From the NCBI GenBank assembly GCA_947650285.1, contig CANTFL010001350.1, positions 1 to 64,000 of the forward strand: a stretch of 64,000 nucleotides of DNA, in the 5' to 3' direction. Shown here one piece after another: positions 24,484 through 36,029 of the stretch (within the stretch, counting starts at the first letter, position 1; every line of letters starts with the position of its first letter). The notes beneath the pieces are model-generated. The model was not told the origin of the DNA. It saw nothing but the letters and a program-made list of their open reading frames with translations, and searched no databases. Origin of the DNA: Hyaloperonospora brassicae. Lineage: Eukaryota > Oomycota > Peronosporomycetes > Peronosporales > Peronosporaceae. The position numbers were made by a program, and so were the translations under genes.

Positions 24484-25359
24484 TTACTCTTTTTCGAGCA
24501 TGTCGTTTCGTCTCGGCAGGCTTGTACTCTTCGCGCTGCTTCTTGAGGGCAAAAAAATCGCTGGAAGCGTGAGAGCTTGATTTGTGGAATGAATACCACT
24601 TGTCGTGCTCTTGGTGGCGGTCGTGTTTCTTCTTGCTGCCTTGTACACCCGTTTGGCCTCGATGATCTTGGCGCGTGTCGCAATGCTCGCGATGGTTGCG
24701 CTGATCTCTTCGCCAATTATCAGAAGGTCATTGTTGGTCGCGTCGACCTTAACCATTGTCACCACCATGACTAGCTGGGTCATTTAGGCGATCCCGGCCA
24801 GTCTGCCTCTCGCGCCTTTCGAGGCGCTCGAAATACATCGCCAGTTCGTTCACCGTCTCATACGAAATTCCGCAACACGCGAGCTTGTACTGCCAGTTCG
24901 GCGGCATGGCTCGGCAAAAATAGCGATATTGTTGCAGCTCTGAGATGATTTGCGCATCCTGGGGCAACTCGGCGTACATCTGTGCAAGCTGTCGTAGCCG
25001 TGTCGCGCAGCTTTGTACCGTCTCTTCTCTGCGCTTGGTAAGGGTCCATAGCTCTTTTCCAGGTCTTTACAGTAGTCCGCTGGGACTAAATGAAGTCCAA
25101 CCTCACACTAAAAGTCTTTAAATGTCAGACCTTTTCTGGAAGCATCGTTGGCGATGCGCTCTACTTCTCGCAACAGACCACCGTCATTCAGCGTAAGCAG
25201 TTGAACAGATAGCTGTTCAGCTCTCCAGCCTTTTCGTTTCGCGCAGCTTCGAAAATGCATGCTCCATGTGAGCCAGTCCTTCGATGAACTACCGCGAAAG
25301 CGCTTTATCTTCATTGTGGCGATGTCAGCTGGTAACGTCGCACTTTCTTGGCACGTCAC
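24484..25359 (-). pseudogene. Gag of element D, disrupted
   Basis: The N-terminal frame (25,108-25,359) has MKIKRFRGSSSKDWLTW, a typical gypsy gag opening. It is followed by a region (24,749-24,979) with QYRYFCRAMPPNW and an Arg/Glu-rich linker, then a basic nucleocapsid-like stretch (24,484-24,783). No clear CCHC knuckle is visible. The parts lie in different frames. Confidence 0.7.
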
Positions 25360-25481
25360 GATGGTGTACGTGACGAATTCATCCTCATTCCGTCCCGTGA
25401 TTATAGCGACGGAATTCTCGTACGGGATGTGACTGAATCAGCTAAATTTGATATATCAAAATTAAAAACCCGTCCCGTACA

Positions 25482-25656
25482 TTGCAGCGGGGCTCGAGTC
25501 TAATGTAGTGAAATGGAGAATGAATGTACTGAGGAGGAGTGTTAAACTTGGTAGACTAGCCTGGTGTAATCATATAAAAAGGCTGGCGCAATCTTCGTTT
25601 GTCTGGCGCAATCCAATGATGGCCGCGCAGGTCATTTAGATAGACAACCTATGTCA
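25482..25656 (-). repeat. 5' LTR of element D
   Basis: It is the partner of 21,161-21,352. On its minus-strand downstream side (25,381-25,481) is a non-coding leader with an inverted pair of CGTCCCGT / ACGGGACG blocks. Confidence 0.7.
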
Positions 25657-26268
25657 CAGTGCCTCCTGCTGTCGTCTGTAAAAATTGCCTTCACTCCGCA
25701 GTTGGCGTCCAGCTTGCTGCAGTTGTCCTTCCGCTGTTTCCGATGCGGCACTCTCCTCTGCTCGTCGCAACTCGTGTACTTCTGCATCCGCTATCATCTG
25801 CATGCCTTGAGCTTCTGCTGCCACTCGCAAACCCTCACGTGCTGCGGCAAATTCCTAGTAGTGTTGCTGCTGCTTTTTTCGCAGCGCTCGACGTTCTGTC
25901 CTGACGCTCGCGTCGCGTACTTGGGACTCCGAACCAAAAATGTCGTGTAGGTCATCGACCTCTATCGGACGCACATTTGTCATGCGCATGAAAGGTGGTC
26001 GGAACGCTGCCGTTGGTCTCGATGCCGGGAAGATCGCTCTTGATCTCGTCGTGTCGACCGACTCGAAGATGTCACCCGTCGGTTGTGGCAGCTCGATCCT
26101 TTATCGCTCTATTTCTTCGAGCCGAGTGACCATTGCTGTATGTTGCTCAATCACGAGAACAAGCTCCGGCGGCATGCTTTCGCCGCTGTGGTCGCTTGAT
26201 CCAGCTGGCAGTGTCTGCGCGGTGTTAGTGAGTGATGTTACGGCGACATGTGCAGGATGTATTGCATA
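25657..26268 (-). pseudogene. Copia gag remnant, 5' part (element E)
   Basis: The minus-strand frame opens near 26,268 and carries MPPELVLVIEQHTAMVTRLE, then FRPPFMRMTNVRPIEVDDLH and a coiled coil (MIADAEVHELRRAEESAA) up to the edge of element D. This order is what I would expect for an oomycete copia gag. Stops at a few positions break it. The protein continues at 21,160 on the far side of D. Confidence 0.75.
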
Positions 26269-26835
26269 TTGGGACTAGTTGAATTGTTCTTTGGTAGGGT
26301 TATGATGTGGGATGTTAGCGATGATGACGGAGCAACAGATTGGCTCAGTCGTTTGGGAAGGGGGATAATAATCGGGTGAGTGCGGGTTCGACGCCCGTCG
26401 TGTGCAAGTTAATTGTGACTGATACTCACGACCTTGTGTTTGGGGTTCACCAGAACTGCGACCCACTCGCAGTTACGTCCCCCACAACCACGCAATCGTT
26501 TTCATTCTGCATATGACGAAGCAGAGTTTTGCCAAAGGTATATTACGAGACGTAATTACCCAGTGATAGTTAAAACAAAAAGCGGTGGAGACAGGGAACG
26601 AAATTGGTGGCTGAGAGTCACCGGCTTCTACCAGCCATTCATTTTTTGAGGTAAGGACACCATAAATACAACTCACTTTTCGGTTTTCATTCCCGGCCTT
26701 AAGCCGTCTTCATCCTAGTGAAAGCTCCATAGCCTAGTTAAATCCTATCACGCGGCTTGTTATTTTTCGCGACGCCTCGCCATCGACGCTGCCGCAGCGC
26801 GTAAGACGGAATTTTAGAACTCGTCGCCCCTGTTT

Positions 26836-26848
26836 GGGCTCATAACCT
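26836..26848 (-). promoter_or_regulatory. Primer-binding site of E, matching the initiator tRNA-Met anticodon loop
   Basis: The plus strand reads GGGCTCATAACCT, the anticodon stem-loop sequence of initiator tRNA-Met with the CAT anticodon. The element's strand therefore has AGGTTATGAGCCC directly after the 5' LTR, complementary to that loop. Drosophila copia is known to prime from a tRNA-iMet half molecule in this way. The match and its exact placement at the LTR edge support the same mechanism here. Confidence 0.75.
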
Positions 26849-27060
26849 ATTCACTTTGCATCTGTGTGCTTGTAGAACACAAGTGCTCGGATGTGGTTGT
26901 TTTGCAGACTGCGTATTACCATCGTGCTCATGCTAAATACTTCGTCCACTTGTGCAAATCTCACTCGCAGTCTCAAGCAACTCTTCGCATCCTGCGACCC
27001 ATCGACTGTCGTCGTTTATGCAACGACGCAGTGCATATAAACACTCTCCTCCCTCCAACG
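26848..27060 (-). repeat. 5' LTR of copia element E
   Basis: It aligns with 8,071-8,282. The outer edge is followed directly by the duplicated GTTTT (27,061-27,065) and the inner edge by the primer-binding site. Confidence 0.85.
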
Positions 27061-27065
27061 GTTTT
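27061..27065. repeat. Target site duplication of E (right copy)
   Basis: GTTTT, identical to 8,066-8,070. Confidence 0.85.
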
Positions 27066-28712
27066 AACGACACAACGAAGCAGCTTCTTTCCTTAGAACA
27101 ACGACTCAGCGAAATGAATAACTTACATCGCTTTTTGTCCTGGCATAAGGTACTTAATGATTTAGCTAAATAAGAGCACAAATTGCTCAAGCATTATCCT
27201 ATAATAAGGCTTGACAACCAACAACAATATAGGACGCCTAAGCAAGGCATGTGTCTTGAAGTGATCAAAATTCAGACTAGTTTTTCTATGTGTGGGCAAT
27301 ACCCGTCTGGTGGTGAATGCAACTGATCGCTTTTCTTCTACAGAACTCTTGAAATGTTATTCTTAGGTGGCAGAAACACATCCACAAGCGTACTTAGTAC
27401 TCCTAGATTTAAATTAGTGGTACATCACAGGGTACACGTCGCCCATACCGCGGTTGCACTAACAAAGTGTGACACGGAAACATAACATAAGAATATCATC
27501 AGTTTACCTCCTGTCAACTATATCTTAACAATGTAGTGAACTTTTTTACCCATTCATCACTCCATGTAACGGGCTGCCCCGTTACAGATGGGAAGCAAGT
27601 TGATTATATGCCGAAACGCATCCAATCTGTGGGTCAAATCAGTTGCTGATCTTGTCTTGGAATTGAAAGCATTCCGACGTTTGATCGGCCAGGCTTGTGC
27701 GTTGAATCTATCAAAAAAATCAACTGACGCCAAAAGCACATTTAGTCTTGTATGACGAGAAGGGAATGACAAGAAATACATCTCTAATCTACTAAAATAA
27801 TATGGGTTCACCTCAGTGTTTAAGATATTGAAAGAACACAATACATCGCTTCCTTGTAGTGTTGTCGCCGCGCCACTTAACACTGTCATGTATTGTAACG
27901 CTCTATACACCTCCTCTCTATTGCGTCATCGCGACGGCTTGTCCTGGCTAGTCCGCTTAAAAAATCACCCCCCACCCTGCGTCCACCCTGCTCACACTCA
28001 CAAGCCTGTGGACCGAAGAGTTATGCTCTGAAGTTCGCGGGTCTACCGACCGCTTCAAGCAAACTGGCTACGGCTACTCAAGGGACAAGGTTCGCGAATT
28101 TTCCATTACATACATTGAGAATAACACTAATTCATCGGGACTTTCACAATGATCGGGTGCTCTTCGCTCACTCCGTATCAACGTCTAAGGTTTGCTGCTC
28201 ATTAGATTGGGCGTAAGGAGCATACACGATGTAGATTGCGAGCTCACGTCTATTGATGAGCCACTTTTTCGCCGTTTTAGTGCTCATCAACTCTGTCCTC
28301 GTTATGGGTGATAAAGTTGGTTCTGTCGCATGGCGGAGTAGCCACATGGTATGCTCAAAGAAATAAAGAACGTATCATGTTTCCTAATCGAACGTTGCGA
28401 GCCTAAAGGGCAAGGCCATCAGCTGGATCCTTTTGCAGCCATTATAATAGGTCTCACTCACGTAGTTACATGCTACGGAATGAAGCCATTTAGTAGCAGC
28501 GCGCGTGTGAGACCGATGTACGAATGGCCTAAACCACTCTCTTTGTTGCTCTTTAGCTCTGTGGTAGTTTGTGTGAGAGAGATCATGAGAACGATCAACC
28601 TAATCGTACATCCTTGAACGAAAAGCGAATGGAAATGTTGAATATGGTTACTTTTCTTGCTCGGCGGTAGGTAAAGCTCCTTGATTTTTCTGTTCCAAAA
28701 CACCTCAACTTC
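27066..28712. other. Gene-poor stretch
   Basis: No recognisable gene. Frames such as 27,557-27,910 (minus, 117 codons) have no motif I can place. The only clear structure is a 22-bp near-perfect palindrome at 27,565-27,586 that matches the LTR ends of family A-C. Confidence 0.4.
27565..27586. repeat. Isolated LTR-terminal palindrome
   Basis: The left arm TGTAACGGG and right arm CCCGTTACA (9 bp each, 4-base spacer) equal the first 22 bp of the LTRs of elements B and C on the opposite strand. No other LTR sequence adjoins. It could be a footprint left when an LTR collapsed between its two CCCGTTACA copies. Confidence 0.6.
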
Positions 28713-29111
28713 ATGTCGTCGGTGTCGCACACTATTGATCTTGTTGTAAGATATGCCATCGTCTTCTTCTTTTTACTTCTTAATCTTCCATACACAACCA
28801 GCGCTAGCGATTTGCTTCATTACGAAACAATGAGGCAGTTCACCCCACAACGCGCAGCTCGTCACCAGCCGCGAGCCTCAACTATCTGGTATGGGTGCGT
28901 TGAGAATCCAAAGCCAGGTCCCATTTTCTGGTCTAGAACACTTATTGATAAGGGCGAGCTTCGAGATTACACCCATGTATACTCTATGTCTCAGATAGGT
29001 CGTCAACCATTCGCATCGAAGACTGAACAAAATGAACTACGCACTTGGGCAATAACAATCGTGTTCTGTTACTCTGTAGCCGCTGGATCGGTCTTTAACA
29101 TAACAAAATGA
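28713..29111 (+). CDS. Hypothetical small protein with possible signal peptide
   Basis: A 132-codon frame with an ATG start. The first 32 residues have a polar start, a strongly hydrophobic run (AIVFFFLLLNLPYTT) and a plausible signal-peptidase site after TSA. The mature part is mildly basic and has only one Cys in its first two thirds and one near the end. There is no RxLR or LFLAK motif, so it is not a recognisable effector class. The last 43 bp overlap the 3' end of the phosphatase gene on the other strand (convergent). I do not recognise the family. It may be a real secreted protein or a chance frame in AT-rich DNA. Confidence 0.3.
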   Translation: MSSVSHTIDLVVRYAIVFFFLLLNLPYTTSASDLLHYETMRQFTPQRAARHQPRASTIWYGCVENPKPGPIFWSRTLIDKGELRDYTHVYSMSQIGRQPFASKTEQNELRTWAITIVFCYSVAAGSVFNITK

Positions 29112-30610
29112 TCAAGGATGGACCCGTCGGTGCTCGAGACGTACTTCCACGATAGCGTCGTGCGATTGGCGCGCAGCATTGTGTACCCGAAGTGCTTGTA
29201 ATCTCTCGCAGCATTCCACGAGGTACCGAACAACGGCCGTGGAGACAGGCCTTCCGACTGACCGGCTCCACCCATTATAATGTGCACGGGAGCTTTCGGG
29301 TTGTCATACAACCTGTGATTCTCCGACACGCCGTCCATCACAGCTTTGTTCTCGGCGACCGGTAGATGCCGCTCGTAGTAGTGCTTGTGCCCAGTCAACA
29401 CCGCGTCCACTTTGTACCGAAGCAGGAGCTCTTCAAAGGCTGCCTGGATATGCCGTGTCTGCAAGATTGGCACGTCGTGTATGGATTCAAAAATACTGTA
29501 GATTGGACGGTGCATGCCAACGAATATCCACGGCACCTTGTCCCGATTGGCGTTCGCTTTTTTCAGGTCCGCTTCAACCCAGCTCAGCTGATCCCCAAAG
29601 CCTCCGTACTTCTCGTTGGAAGCAACTTGGTTGGTAGGCGCGTCTGGGTAGTCTGTCTCCGTCGACAGCGACGTGAAGTGGATCGGGCCGTGGTCAAACG
29701 AGTGCCACATATTCAAAGCGCCACCGCTCTCCTCGCTTGGCATCTTGAACCTTGTGTTGTACGCAGCGTAGTTGCCTAATGGCTCCCGCTTTTTCTTGGA
29801 TGTCAAGCATCTTGGTGAGTGGCACTCTGCCTCGTGGTTCCCCACTATCACCATGTACGGGACACGGCTCATCAGCGGCATCATCGTGTTCATCCACTTG
29901 TTGTACACTTCTTCGTAAAAGAACCCTGCGGCTTGATTGAGGGTCAAATAAGCGTCGTCAGCATACGAAATATCGCCGAGGTGATACACGAGGTCGATAT
30001 CGTGCGACGTGAGTTTATTAATGCGTCCGATCGTATCCACCGAGTTCTTGCCGTCTCCGAGATCGCCATAGATGAGCACGCTGAACGAGCGATCGTCCGT
30101 GGCGGCACGTGCTGTAACGAACGAACTGACCTCGCTCGTGTACTTGTCGTCACTTAGACATCCCACCCTGTAGAAATATCTCGTACGAGGCTTGAGACCG
30201 GTGACTGTCGCGTGGTGGTGAAACAAGTTGTACTCGTTGTCGCTATAATAACTAGCGGCAGACACCGGCGTGTCGACCAACTCAAGCGTATCCTTGGACT
30301 TGCCCACCCACACGACGCTGTCAGTCACAGGCTCGAATGTCGCCCACGACACCGTCATGGCTGCACCCGCCGCCTTTCCTGCGAAAGCCAAGTGGATCTG
30401 CTGCGGGTAGAGGTTCACTCCGTCTCTCACACGGCAGCTCTGGTTGAATTTGAGGTCGCCAATCTTGAAATCCATCTCGCACAAACTCTCGGGCATGCAG
30501 ACATCGCGGACATTATCCCAGTGGCACGCGTGGTCATCGACGACACGACCTGCGCTGACGAAAGAAGCCGACAGCGCTGTTGACCAGAGCGAAAAAATGA
30601 GTGCATACAT
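29069..30610 (-). CDS. Purple acid phosphatase (calcineurin-like metallophosphatase)
   Basis: This enzyme hydrolyses phosphate monoesters at a binuclear metal centre. The five metal-ligand blocks are all present, numbering from the chosen Met: GDLGD (182-186), GDISYAD (212-218), GNHE (257-260), MHRP (366-369) and GHKHYYER (407-414). An N-terminal fibronectin-III-like domain precedes them (about 65-165, with the PQQIHLAF start and the PRTRYFYRVG strand). The ATG at 30,610 gives 513 residues beginning with a good signal peptide (MYALIFSLWSTALSASFVSA). The frame stays open upstream, but without an ATG. The product is probably secreted or vacuolar. It appears single-exon and complete, with normal codon use. 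It is convergent with the small ORF at 28,713. Confidence 0.95.
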   Translation of the reverse strand: MYALIFSLWSTALSASFVSAGRVVDDHACHWDNVRDVCMPESLCEMDFKIGDLKFNQSCRVRDGVNLYPQQIHLAFAGKAAGAAMTVSWATFEPVTDSVVWVGKSKDTLELVDTPVSAASYYSDNEYNLFHHHATVTGLKPRTRYFYRVGCLSDDKYTSEVSSFVTARAATDDRSFSVLIYGDLGDGKNSVDTIGRINKLTSHDIDLVYHLGDISYADDAYLTLNQAAGFFYEEVYNKWMNTMMPLMSRVPYMVIVGNHEAECHSPRCLTSKKKREPLGNYAAYNTRFKMPSEESGGALNMWHSFDHGPIHFTSLSTETDYPDAPTNQVASNEKYGGFGDQLSWVEADLKKANANRDKVPWIFVGMHRPIYSIFESIHDVPILQTRHIQAAFEELLLRYKVDAVLTGHKHYYERHLPVAENKAVMDGVSENHRLYDNPKAPVHIIMGGAGQSEGLSPRPLFGTSWNAARDYKHFGYTMLRANRTTLSWKYVSSTDGSILDHFVMLKTDPAATE

Positions 30611-33600
30611 TCGGGACGAATTCTCGACGCGTAAGGCGAATGTTTGTCGTTCTTGCACTGGGCAGCGATTGATGTCGAGCTGAGGGAGGCAAACGAAGAG
30701 TGATTCGTAGAAGCCAGTCGCTGCGGCAACAAGCGGGAGCAGATTTGTCGAAAGAACCGCGTCGCACGAAGGAGATCAGCAACGAGAGCGTGCGTCTGCG
30801 CGCCGGCAAATCATCTGTTCGCTTATCTATCGGAGAAATCAGACCGACCAGGTTTTGTGTGGAAAGTCGTCGTTTTACAAAGTGACAGATTCAAAATTAA
30901 GCAAAGCGCAGCGCCCCTATTAATATAGCACGCATGTACACGTTGGAAATAAGGTGCACTAACGTTGACTCAAATACGTATCCGGCCTCCCGTAAACTCA
31001 CGCCTTGTCCTAAAATGTGTGTCCGTGACAGAGCAAAGCATATTTTATCAAAAAAACCGATCAGCCACATCAAGCCAACAAACGGGTGAGTACCGCGTTT
31101 ACATCGGCTCGCTAAATGTCACAAAGTTGGCGGCCGCATTTACGCAGTAAGCTTGTCGATTGCAATGTGTCTCTGCGTGTCTGTAACGCATATCCACGAT
31201 AACATTGACAAGCTGCGTCATCGCAGAGACCAGCAAACTGCATCTGCAAACACTCCAAAGGTATGAGTGAACGAAGAGTTTCTAAGGTAGAACGGGTCGA
31301 GTCAAGCAGTTGACCATACTTCAAGTGTGGTGGTTTTCTTTGCACGTATGATGCGACGTTGCATAATAACTGAACTATCTATGTTTGTCAGGACTTGTCG
31401 CCAAGAAGAGGTGTGCGATCGAAGGGCAAATGAGCTGTTTTGTACGTCTTGCTTTATCTTATGGGTCGGTAAAGTACCTGCTGCAGGCATCAGGCAAAGT
31501 GCTTCGTTTGGATCCCCACAAGCTGATGGGATGGCCGTAATCATGCGACTTGTCATCGATTAGGACAGGATACCTGTGAGTGGAATGTGCATATATAGGT
31601 ACAAAATTCCTATATTCGAATTTGCTGCGTGTATTCAAGCCGTAAGTCGTTTGTCATACGTGACTGATATAATGCATAATCGCACCTCCGAGTCTTTATC
31701 CGATGGCAACCTCTGCGGTTCAATTGGATGCGCCGTGCACTATATTGTTTGTGTAGGAGTTACCGGCTGTTGCCCGAACTGACATCAGCGTCTGTCGGAC
31801 ACAATATCCCTATCATAAGCAGAATATGGGTCGGTATTACAGACTTGAGCTGTAATTTTAGACGTCAATCATTTCTACATTTCCATATCAAAAACGAATC
31901 AAATAGCAAATATGATTTATCTGACTATGCAGACGGCATTACATATATTAAAATATAAAGACAAGTGATTGATTAGTAATATAGGACTGTATAACTTGTC
32001 AATGGGTTATAGTGATGCATCACATTTATGTACGCGTCGACTATTTATATTTTTGAAACTATCGCTTCGATAAATATTAGCACACTTCACAAAAGTACAC
32101 AATAAAGTGATGCTTTTATTGCTGTAAAGAGCATCTCGGACAATTTAGTAGAGTTAATTTTGTCCTTTTCTCCTTTTTGATCAATTGTAATATGTAAGCT
32201 GTTCAGACAATAATGATCCCACGTTTGATGCATAAAGTATCGATAAACACCATCATGTAAGCCCTTGCCTGTGAAGCGATTACATGAAGAAAGTAACTAT
32301 TGTGTGCGACACTTTCGCAGTAACTACTCGTTTTGGACCTATCGACTGAGCTGCTACTTTTGTATATATCATGATCTATGCTGCAGATGTCGATACTGAG
32401 CATCGTGATCTTCATTGCAGATTGTTAATTGGTAAGAAGAACTTTGGATTTTACGTGTTGTAACAGAAGTGACTCGAAATCTGTGTTTTATCTTTCATTA
32501 CCGTAGACCTTATTAGCCTTCATTACAAGTGCTCAACTTATATCTTCTTCATGCCAATGGCACGCCCTCGACGCACTCCTCGTCGCACTCTTTTACTCCC
32601 TAATCATTTCTCTTTTTGCTAGGCACTTAACTTGAGGACGTCGCTGCTTGGCATAAGATTGCTGATAAACCTTCACCACCAGGACATTAAGGTTTACTTC
32701 TCGTGCTCAGCGAGTATCGAATGGTGACAGTGCTTTGGTCTTTCAATTCTTTCCTATTTGATACATAGATATTTATATAGGTGCAGCCTATCTAGCTATC
32801 GCTTTAATCTTTCGAACTTCATCACAGAACTCACACATACAAGCATCTTAGTACAGCCCCACAAATCATCGCCATAATTGTAAAATCATGTAGCAATACT
32901 TCATTTTTCTGGATGACATTTCATACTACAACCTTACGATAAACACCGACATCAGCATCACCGTCAGCTGCCTACAATCTCTATTCTGGAGAGCCCATAT
33001 CAATACATCAGAATTAGTATCGGTTTTACATACAATCAACCCATCGTCCCGCGGTATTAACACGATCATTCGCCACAGAACAAAGCAAGGTTTTCACGTC
33101 AGCTGTCCAGTATCTTGTCCTCTCTTTATGTTGGCTGACTCGATGTCATCTCATGCTCACCCGGCTTGTACATTTTATATCATATGCATTAATTTTTTCG
33201 GGCGAGTTCACCGACAAGTAGTCTCGCCTTTTTATTTACATAATTTCGCCAAGACGACAGAACAAAACTACAAATTTGGGCTATCAGATCTAGATATGTT
33301 GATAAAAGCAAGGTGACCTTATAATCGCAACGTATACTTGTGGAATACGCTTGGACCGTCAAATGTCCAATAATTAGAATCCAAATCTGACGAAGAGACG
33401 ATCATGTTTTTATCGATCGATAAAAAGGATGTAAGAAGATACTCATCAACGTAGTTGTAAAATCCAAGGCATGTGTAGATTCGGTCGTCTGCTTTACACT
33501 AAGGGTGGATTTAGTTTTGAGATATCTGGTGCATTTTTATTTTCTTTATGACTTGATGCTCATTTCGTACCGTGACGCATTCATATAATTTATTTATTTG

Positions 33601-35577
33601 TCGTCATTATACGACTCTTTCAGTGCGGCGACTACATCGTAAAGTGACGAGTAATTCGTATATTACTTAAGCAAAAACATAACAGACCCCCTTCCCACCT
33701 ACATCTATAAAATACGCTGACCAATGATACTGAACAACTTTTTCAATAAATTGATTTGCCATTCCAATGTATCAGGTCTGTTTCCTGAAGAGCAACATTG
33801 TTGACCGACTTGTTAGCGTTGCAGTTTAGTGGCATATCAATACGGTTACGACATCGTCGCTAGCGATCTTGAAGCACGGCAAGAAGGTGCATACAAATGC
33901 AATAGATAGCATCTATCTATCTGTGTCCATCAAATTTGTTCATCATCGGTATTTAACATCTAATTTTCTGATAAATACTTGCATGTATTTCATAAACATC
34001 TTGGATTGCGAAGTAAGTAGATAGCGTTTGTAAATATTCTTACAATCTTTATATGCGTGCATACAATACCAATCGCCAATGACAAGTGTCAATGTTGATA
34101 ATACAGTAACATATTTGAGATGGTGAACGATGTTGTAACACGTCATGATTGTAAATCAAATTTTAATTGTGTTTATAAATAAGGCAGAATGAATATTTGC
34201 CACATTATCTTCTAAAATGTGGCTCAATAGGCAACCATTTAGGTCTAGTGAATTTGTGTAGGTTGTGTAGGATTTAAACGCCCGCGTAACGCCTTATATG
34301 CAGGGAACAATCGGCTTTTATCGTCCATTTCGTGTCTATCCAGATGACTATTCCACCTCAACTTTGACACGGACTAATAAAATAAAAGGTTTGGTCTATC
34401 ATTACGGTGGGAGATTATCTACTGACTGCTTGATATTCTTTGATCTCTTGTGATTTGAATGTATGCCAATAAGAAATTAATAATGACGAACGTTTCTCAG
34501 CTGCAGCAACGACCAATGAAGTTGACTATGAAGTCACGCTTGTCATATAATATACAAGGGAACAAAGACATGCTTGATATACTTTCGAGACGATTTACTC
34601 GCTTGCGATATGCCACGGATACAACTAATATAAGGTCGTGTCTAGCCTTATGTTCAACCATTTAAGTACTTACATGGATGCGTACATAAATTGTCCGTTG
34701 CAATTATACCTACTAAGTGTGCTAATCATACACGTAAAGTTAGACCAAAGTATAGGCTAAGCTCGCCTTGAAATAATTTGTATCATAATAACATCGAGAT
34801 GTATGTTTTCGAATGCGGCAACATATAAACAAAACCGGCGTAACTATTTAGATGATTTCCCAAGAATTGTAATCTGATTGCAAAGAAGTAGGCAATAGTA
34901 TCACAGAGCCCCTTATTAAGGCAGATTGGTTTTAATGACTGCTTACTTGTCCCAGACACTAGTTCCACAGCATTAACCTCTTTCGGTGTTCTCTACAGCT
35001 CCATAATTTCATTATTATATATTGTTCAGTGAAGGCAAGTGACTCTAGAGCTTGTATGAATTGTGTGCCTAGTTATGTCCAATATGGATTTGATTGGTGA
35101 GGACGGGCTGGTACGGATGTATCGCGACAAGGCTTTGACGATCGGAGCACCGAGTTAGGTGAATCATGACGATCCGACAACAAGACAATCTGTGATAATA
35201 CGATGGTGGAGGTAAGATATTGCGATTTTGCCCTAAGATAAGCGATGCACATATCGTGGTTTCGGAAGTCGTTATAAATCCCACTCCTTAAAGACGAGAT
35301 ATATACATTATGGGTGTAAGGTATAGCGTTTATAAAAGCTAACATGTGATGGGAGTAATCTGTGAAGACGTGAAGTATAGCAAGGATGGCGCATAGAAAT
35401 AATGTGCGGGGAAGTGGCGGAACAGTATTCGCGCAATTCACGTAAGATCGCTGCCGGTCAAAACGATGTATCGCGGGATATTTACGTGGGCCACTCAAAA
35501 TCGGTATACACTGTGGTGGAGTGGTGATCGCTATTTTAAGAAATAGATCTCAACTCTCCACTGGCTCCCGGACAAGA

Positions 35578-36029
35578 CTAACGGAGGGGGTACTCCGATT
35601 CCGTGCTGTATACTTTGCTTACCTTGTTTACCCGTTGGTGGGGCGGGTTGCACTCTTCCAGGTGGACTCGAGTCAATGACAAGCTTGACCGTGGTAGGGA
35701 TTGGTGTTGTCGCGTGGACACCTTCACACGATAACGGGTGTACTTGTAAGGCGCTCGATATGATCCGCCTTGATCACTACGAGATCGCCTTGTCCAAAGT
35801 AGGCGCTTGATTCGCGAGCCTTCTGACCACTTGAGCCGTCTCGCGGTTTTGCACCCTTCGCCTTTATTTGTCTGCTGCGTCCGATCGCAGTTGAAGTTTT
35901 CGTTGAGAGTTTTAAATCCCTGGTCAAACAATCCAGGGTATCAATTGATTGTAGTATGTAACTTCGTATGACGTCGGGTGGCCAATAATCCAACCCGGAA
36001 GAGAAGTCGACACGTGTACTTAAAAGCAA
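35578..36029 (-). pseudogene. Gypsy pol tail relic
   Basis: One minus-strand frame (35,724-36,029) contains YFGQGDLVVIKADHIERL, resembling the barrel region that follows integrase in gypsy pol. A second frame (35,578-35,931) contains ARRLKWSEG and is homologous to 5,569-5,770. Because the informative peptides lie in two frames, the copy is frameshifted. No LTR was found. Confidence 0.5.

Larger units (their letters stand above)
21161..25656 (-). mobile_element. Ty3/gypsy element D (inserted in E)
   Basis: It is bounded by direct repeats of about 170-195 bp, taken as its LTRs (21,161-21,352 and 25,482-25,656). They share TGCAGCGGGGCTCGAG at the left edge and GATAGAC near the right edge. The copy at 21,161 has about 20 extra bases. 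On the minus strand the contents are gag (24,484-25,359), protease, RT and integrase down to 21,460. All are heavily broken. It is a different gypsy family from A-C, with short LTRs and no chromodomain or antisense ORF seen. No clear target duplication was found. Confidence 0.8.
8071..27060 (-). mobile_element. Ty1/copia element E (composite, interrupted by A and D)
   Basis: The two LTRs (8,071-8,282 and 26,848-27,060) are flanked by an identical 5-bp duplication, GTTTT, at 8,066-8,070 and 27,061-27,065. This proves that they bound one insertion. Read on the minus strand, the order is LTR, primer site, gag, integrase, reverse transcriptase, RNase H, LTR, which is the copia order. Gypsy elements A (7.7 kb) and D (4.5 kb) both lie inside the gag region. 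Subtracting them leaves about 6.8 kb, a normal copia length. All coding parts are broken by stops and frameshifts. E is therefore older than A and D. Confidence 0.9.

Noticed and set aside
26332..26406. tRNA-like stretch with a GGTTCGACGCC T-loop and TGGCTCAGT D-arm-like sequence
   Set aside because: The length fits a tRNA, but the acceptor arms pair poorly and no 5-bp anticodon stem can be formed. It lies in the 5' leader of copia element E and is not called as a tRNA gene.
29366..30583. Plus-strand frames of 112-137 codons opposite the phosphatase gene
   Set aside because: They are antisense shadows of a conserved, codon-biased gene. Unlike the antisense ORF of elements A-C, they have no independent conservation.
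35073..35498. 141-codon minus-strand frame with a hydrophobic stretch
   Set aside because: AT-rich random-looking sequence next to a gypsy relic, with no recognisable domain.
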